Origin: Streptomyces sp. NBC_00464
Lineage (GTDB): Bacteria > Actinomycetota > Actinomycetes > Streptomycetales > Streptomycetaceae
Reading direction: 5' to 3'
Length of the DNA stretch: 64,000 nucleotides
NCBI RefSeq assembly: GCF_036013915.1
Contig: NZ_CP107899.1
Span: 3,100,001 to 3,164,000, forward strand
Positions 60,637 through 64,000 of this stretch are shown here, piece by piece. The position numbers and the translations under genes were made by a program. The notes below the pieces were generated by a model. That model was not told where the DNA came from and did not search any database. It worked only from the letters and a program-made list of their open reading frames with translations. Numbering within the stretch: position 1 is the stretch's first letter; every line of letters starts with the position of its first letter.

Positions 60637-60652
60637 GGAATCTGAAGATTCC
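60637..60652. promoter_or_regulatory. Perfect palindrome upstream of secreted protein leader
   Basis: GGAATCT-GA-AGATTCC, a perfect 7-2-7 inverted repeat, lies just upstream of a -10-like TACAAC on the minus strand (60634-60629). It is a possible operator. Confidence 0.5.
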
Positions 60653-60684
60653 GCGAAGATCACGTTTTGGTGAACTCCGTCACC

Positions 60685-63600
60685 TCAGTCGAACCAGCGG
60701 TCCCGGGCCAGTTCCTCCGTACGGGACGGGTCCTCCAGCAGGGCCGCGACCTCGAAGCGACGCGGCCACTGGCCCGCCGCCCACGCCAGGCCCGCCGCGA
60801 CACCCTCCAGGGTCGAGGCGTGCACGACACCGTCCGGGGTGCGTCGCCAGTCCAGCTCGACGCCGCCCGCCCGGAGTTCACCGTGCTCGATGTACGTGTC
60901 CGGGGTCCCCGGGCCGAGCAGGATGCGGACCGGGTCCGGGACCTGGTGCTCCTCGCCCTCGGACGTCACCTCCGCCTCGACGCTCTCGCCGAGCCGCCGC
61001 ACCTGGAACAGCTCGGCCAGCTCCGCCGCGCTGGCCGGGGCGACGGGCAGAAGCGCCACTCCCCCGGTCAGCGGCAGCAGGTCCGGGGCGTCCGCGATCA
61101 TCGCGTCCGCCGCGTCGACGACCCTCACCTCGCCGTCGACGACGGCCCGCAGCTCGTCCGGCAGCGTCACCTGCTCCGGGTCGAGCTCGGCCAGCGCCGT
61201 GTACAGGGAGTGCAGTTGTACGGGACCGACCGGGCGGTCCTCGTCCGCGAGCCGGCCGAGGAGTTCGGCCGCACCGCCGGGCTCGTCCAGCAGGGCGGCG
61301 ACCGAGGTCCGCACGCCGAGGGCGCGCAGCACCTGAGCGTCGTCGAAGCCGGTCGCGTCGGCGGAGTCGTACAGGCCCGCCAGCCGGGGGTCACCGCCGT
61401 GGGAGCGCAATCCGGCAGGGCGGCGGCCGCCGAGCACCGGGTGGTCGCGCAGCCACCAGGCGGTGTACGGGCGTACGGACTGCGTGGTGCCGTCCGGGAG
61501 CAGCACGCGCACCGGCTGGGTCAGGGCGTCCCGCAGCGGCGGCCTGGCGAGGATCGCGAGCGCCTGGGGCCAGGCGTCGTCGTCGACGAGATCGAGGTCG
61601 CGGACGGCGACGATCTCGGTCGCGACCGGCGGTACGGGAGTGTCCGGGAGCTGGTCGAGGATGTCCTCGCACCACACGTCGACGGCGTCCAGGAGCCCGG
61701 CGTCGTCGGGTTCGGCGAAGTCGCTGTCCCGGGGCTCCAGTTCGTCCGGGTCCAGGACCACGTCGGTGGCCCGGACGAGCGCGAACGTGGCGAGCACCCC
61801 GCAGGCGGTGAGGGGCTGTTCGCCCCAGCGGCCGGCCAGTTCCGCGTCGCAGAAGGCCAGTTCGCCCTCGCGCATGACGGCGGCGAACGGACTGCCGGGC
61901 AGCACCAGTTCCCCGGCCGGTGCGAGTTCGCCGTCCTCGTCGGGCACGGCTAGCGCCCCGAGCCACGGCTCGTCGCCCGGGGCCAGATCGGCGTCCCGGA
62001 CCAGGGTGAGGACGGTGTCCACGAGCTCGTCGCCGTCCAGCGCGTCCTCGTCCCAGATCTCGCCCGCGTCCAGCGAACCGGCGACGGCGGCCCGCACCTG
62101 CGGGGTCGTCAGCACGGCGCGCGGCGTGGCGGGCAGGGCGCCCAGCTTCTCCAGGAGCGGGTGCGCGGCGTCCGGATGCGCGACCTTCAGCCCGAGCCGG
62201 CCGAGCCGGTCCAGGACCGGGCCGGTCAGCGCGTCGGGCAGCGGGAGCAGGACCTGGCGGGGGCCGATCGTCGTACGCGGGACGGCCGGGGTCTCGGGGT
62301 CCGCACCCTGGGACACCGCACCGGCGAGCGGCACCGGAAGCCCGGAGAGCCGGTCCGGATCGACACCGGCCAGGCTGTCGTACAGCCGCCGCCACCAGCC
62401 GGGGTCGCGCTCCAGGCCCGCGAGCCGGTCGATCGCCTCGGTCAGCGGTACGCGGGCGACGCCGAGCGTGCGCAGTTCGACGCGGCGCTCAAGTCCGGCG
62501 GGCAGCAGACAGGGCAGCACCTCGGCCAGCACGGCGACCGTCTCGGCGCCCACGCCCTCCAGCACCTCGGCCTCGATGGGCCGCAGCGCGGTGGTGGCCT
62601 TGCGGGCGCTCTCCGTCCCCGCGTCCCAGTTGTCCCACCGGTCGGGTTCGGCGGCGGGGTCGCGGGGTGCGGCCGGTTCCAGGAACGCGACGCGCGGCAG
62701 CCGCTCCAGGATCGCGCCCCGCAGTGCGCCGTCCACCTCGCCCGTGCCGAGCGGTCCGGGCACGAGCCCGATCGTGGCGACGGACACCGGCTGCCAGTCG
62801 GCGAGCAGTTCCGCGTACGCGTCGGCCGCGCGCTGCACCAGGAAGTCGGTGAGCGGGCCGGGCGCGGGGTGCCGGCGGGTGGTGTCCAGCGGCAGCGAGG
62901 CGATGAGCAGCGCCGGGATGCCGAGGGGTTCGTCGGTGGGCGTCGGGGCGTGCACGACGGGGGCGGTACGGGGGCTGAGCGGGGCGCCCTCCGCGTCCAC
63001 GGGGACGGCCCAGGTCACCGACCAGTGCGGGCGCAGCCGTTCCTCCAGCGGGCGGTCGGCGAGCAGGGCGGGCTCGACGGGGCCGTGGCGAGTGACGGTG
63101 CGCCAGCGGTTCGTGCCGTGCGCGGAGTCCTCGACGTGGGTGTACGGGCCCTGCTGCGAGCGCCGCAACGTCCTTACGGTGTCCGGGGTTTCGACGACGA
63201 TCTCGTCCAGGCCGGTGAGCGTGAGCAGCAGCGCGTCGTCCACGGCGGCGAGCAGCCGGCCCACCAGGTCCTCGGCGACACCGTCGCGCAGGGGCAGGAC
63301 GACGACGGTGTCGTAGCCGTCGGGGGCGGTGCCCTCGGCGGGCAGCGGGAGGCGCAGCACGGGGACGTGTCCGTCGCGGCGGCGGAGCTCGTCGCCGAGG
63401 CCGGGGCTGCCGACGGCCGCCTCGCGGGCGAGGTCCCGTGCCTCGGCGAGGGACCAGCGCACGCCTCCGTGCCGGCCGACGACGGCCGGCTCGTCGCTCA
63501 CCGCGAGCACGGCGGCGAACCCGACGCCGAACCTGCCGACGGCCCCGTCGTGGCCCTCGCGCTTGGCGGAGGCCCGCAGGGTGGACAGCGACTCCACGCC

Positions 63601-63897
63601 GGTGGCGTCCAGGGGTGCGCCGGTGTTCGCGGCGGCGAGGACCGCCGGGGCGGTCGCGGTCGCGGGATGCAGGGTCAGCCGGAGGCGGCCGGGCACGTGG
63701 GCGCGGGCGGCGGCGTCGGCGGCGTTCTGGGCCAGCTCGACGACGAGGCGGTCGCGGTAGCCGCCGAGCGCGAGGTCCTCCTCGGCGTTGGCGTCCTCAC
63801 GGAAGCGGGCCGGGCCCGCGCCCCAGGCGTCGAGCACGCCGCGTCGCAGCCGCGCGGTTCCGAATGGGTCGGCCCCCTCGGTCGCCATGATGCTCAC
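60685..63897 (-). CDS. Sacsin/Hsp90-like GHKL ATPase protein
   Basis: A 1070-aa cytoplasmic protein with an N-terminal sacsin-type GHKL ATP-binding domain: N-box LVVELAQNAADAAARAH, then ALAAANTGAPLD-like APAVLAAANTGAPLDATGVE and G-box AVGRFGVGFAAVLAVSDEP. The other 800 residues are acidic, Leu/Ala/Asp-rich and carry no domain I know. Such proteins are present across Streptomyces and often annotated as Hsp90-like chaperones; true Hsp90 middle and C-terminal domains are not seen, so chaperone activity is unproven. GTG 63897 follows GAGGGAG; ATG 63888 is an alternative. Confidence 0.87.
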   Translation of the reverse strand: MSIMATEGADPFGTARLRRGVLDAWGAGPARFREDANAEEDLALGGYRDRLVVELAQNAADAAARAHVPGRLRLTLHPATATAPAVLAAANTGAPLDATGVESLSTLRASAKREGHDGAVGRFGVGFAAVLAVSDEPAVVGRHGGVRWSLAEARDLAREAAVGSPGLGDELRRRDGHVPVLRLPLPAEGTAPDGYDTVVVLPLRDGVAEDLVGRLLAAVDDALLLTLTGLDEIVVETPDTVRTLRRSQQGPYTHVEDSAHGTNRWRTVTRHGPVEPALLADRPLEERLRPHWSVTWAVPVDAEGAPLSPRTAPVVHAPTPTDEPLGIPALLIASLPLDTTRRHPAPGPLTDFLVQRAADAYAELLADWQPVSVATIGLVPGPLGTGEVDGALRGAILERLPRVAFLEPAAPRDPAAEPDRWDNWDAGTESARKATTALRPIEAEVLEGVGAETVAVLAEVLPCLLPAGLERRVELRTLGVARVPLTEAIDRLAGLERDPGWWRRLYDSLAGVDPDRLSGLPVPLAGAVSQGADPETPAVPRTTIGPRQVLLPLPDALTGPVLDRLGRLGLKVAHPDAAHPLLEKLGALPATPRAVLTTPQVRAAVAGSLDAGEIWDEDALDGDELVDTVLTLVRDADLAPGDEPWLGALAVPDEDGELAPAGELVLPGSPFAAVMREGELAFCDAELAGRWGEQPLTACGVLATFALVRATDVVLDPDELEPRDSDFAEPDDAGLLDAVDVWCEDILDQLPDTPVPPVATEIVAVRDLDLVDDDAWPQALAILARPPLRDALTQPVRVLLPDGTTQSVRPYTAWWLRDHPVLGGRRPAGLRSHGGDPRLAGLYDSADATGFDDAQVLRALGVRTSVAALLDEPGGAAELLGRLADEDRPVGPVQLHSLYTALAELDPEQVTLPDELRAVVDGEVRVVDAADAMIADAPDLLPLTGGVALLPVAPASAAELAELFQVRRLGESVEAEVTSEGEEHQVPDPVRILLGPGTPDTYIEHGELRAGGVELDWRRTPDGVVHASTLEGVAAGLAWAAGQWPRRFEVAALLEDPSRTEELARDRWFD

Positions 63898-64000
63898 GCT
63901 GTGACTCCCTCTTCCGGTGACGCCTGTGCGGCCAAGTGTGCGCCCCGAAGCTACCGGGTCCTCGCGAAGCCCGAGCTGTTGCAGCGTGTGGGCAGCCCGA

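Overview
The window is about 70% G+C, with GTG and TTG starts, many ATGA/GTGA start-stop overlaps, and families typical of filamentous actinomycetes: a complete conservon (CvnA-D) followed by two P450 genes, an Scr1/WhiJ-type XRE regulator with DUF397, an F420/PPOX enzyme, an ECF41-type SigJ, DUF1062, DUF2530 and DUF6357. It is most likely a Streptomyces chromosome. I see no rRNA, tRNA, CRISPR array, insertion sequence, phage module or assembly-line biosynthetic cluster.

Layout. 0-3.2 kb (minus): an AtuA-like acyclic terpene/branched acyl catabolism gene cut by the window edge, coupled to a TIGR03084 protein, then a DinB/DUF664 protein. 3.2-6.5 kb: an EamA exporter divergent from a LysR regulator with a perfect inverted repeat between them, then a class C beta-lactamase-like serine hydrolase. 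6.6-7.3 kb: a Phd/PIN toxin-antitoxin pair whose promoter looks leaderless and operator-embedded. 7.3-10.2 kb (minus): a 977-aa FAD/Fe-S dehydrogenase fusion. 10.5-15.9 kb: the conservon, six genes overlapping end to end, whose first P450 lacks the ExxR motif, closed by a strong hairpin. 16-19 kb: serC, a Uma2 nuclease, a GNAT and a PPOX/F420 enzyme. 19-24.8 kb: a 1603-aa TPR-CHAT caspase-like protein translationally coupled to a 28-residue upstream ORF, facing a two-gene DUF6338 unit. 25-29 kb: a beta-propeller surface protein, an SGNH hydrolase, an XRE-cupin regulator, a TetR regulator and an HTH protein. 29.2-31.4 kb: a WhiJ-like locus (divergent small protein, Scr1 XRE, DUF397, unknown HTH-like protein). 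31.5-37.3 kb: DUF6357, small membrane proteins, an alpha/beta hydrolase with a leader peptide, a decayed duplicate of a gene 3' end, a YhgE-like membrane protein and DUF1062. 37.4-44.6 kb: SigJ with a divergent membrane protein, a DHFR-like reductase, a TetR/SDR divergent pair with clear operators, a GNAT, an SCO2583-like protein and an endonuclease/exonuclease/phosphatase-fold protein. 44.8-51.5 kb: a kinase remnant, a choice-of-anchor A surface protein, a cupin-zinc-ribbon protein, prolyl aminopeptidase, a peptidoglycan-binding fragment, a Ser/Thr kinase carrying the only TTA codon I found, and an aldo/keto reductase. 51.5-64 kb: RNA phosphodiesterase, a second Uma2, a MarR/MFS efflux pair, an RHH protein, a purine permease, DUF2530, a CtpE-like P-type ATPase, a secreted protein with an unusually structured 5' leader, and a sacsin/Hsp90-like ATPase.

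How the parts relate. Most genes are short independent core units. The groups with clear joint function are the conservon (membrane kinase-like protein, roadblock protein, DUF742, small GTPase, two P450s), the toxin-antitoxin pair, the MarR/MFS pair, the TetR/SDR pair, the WhiJ-like unit and the AtuA/TIGR03084 pair. The strongest candidates for undescribed biology are the leader-coupled TPR-CHAT protein with its DUF6338 neighbours, the third gene of the WhiJ-like operon, and the leader-peptide/hairpin arrangement before the hydrolase at 33.6 kb. All identities come from reading the sequence and were not checked by database search.
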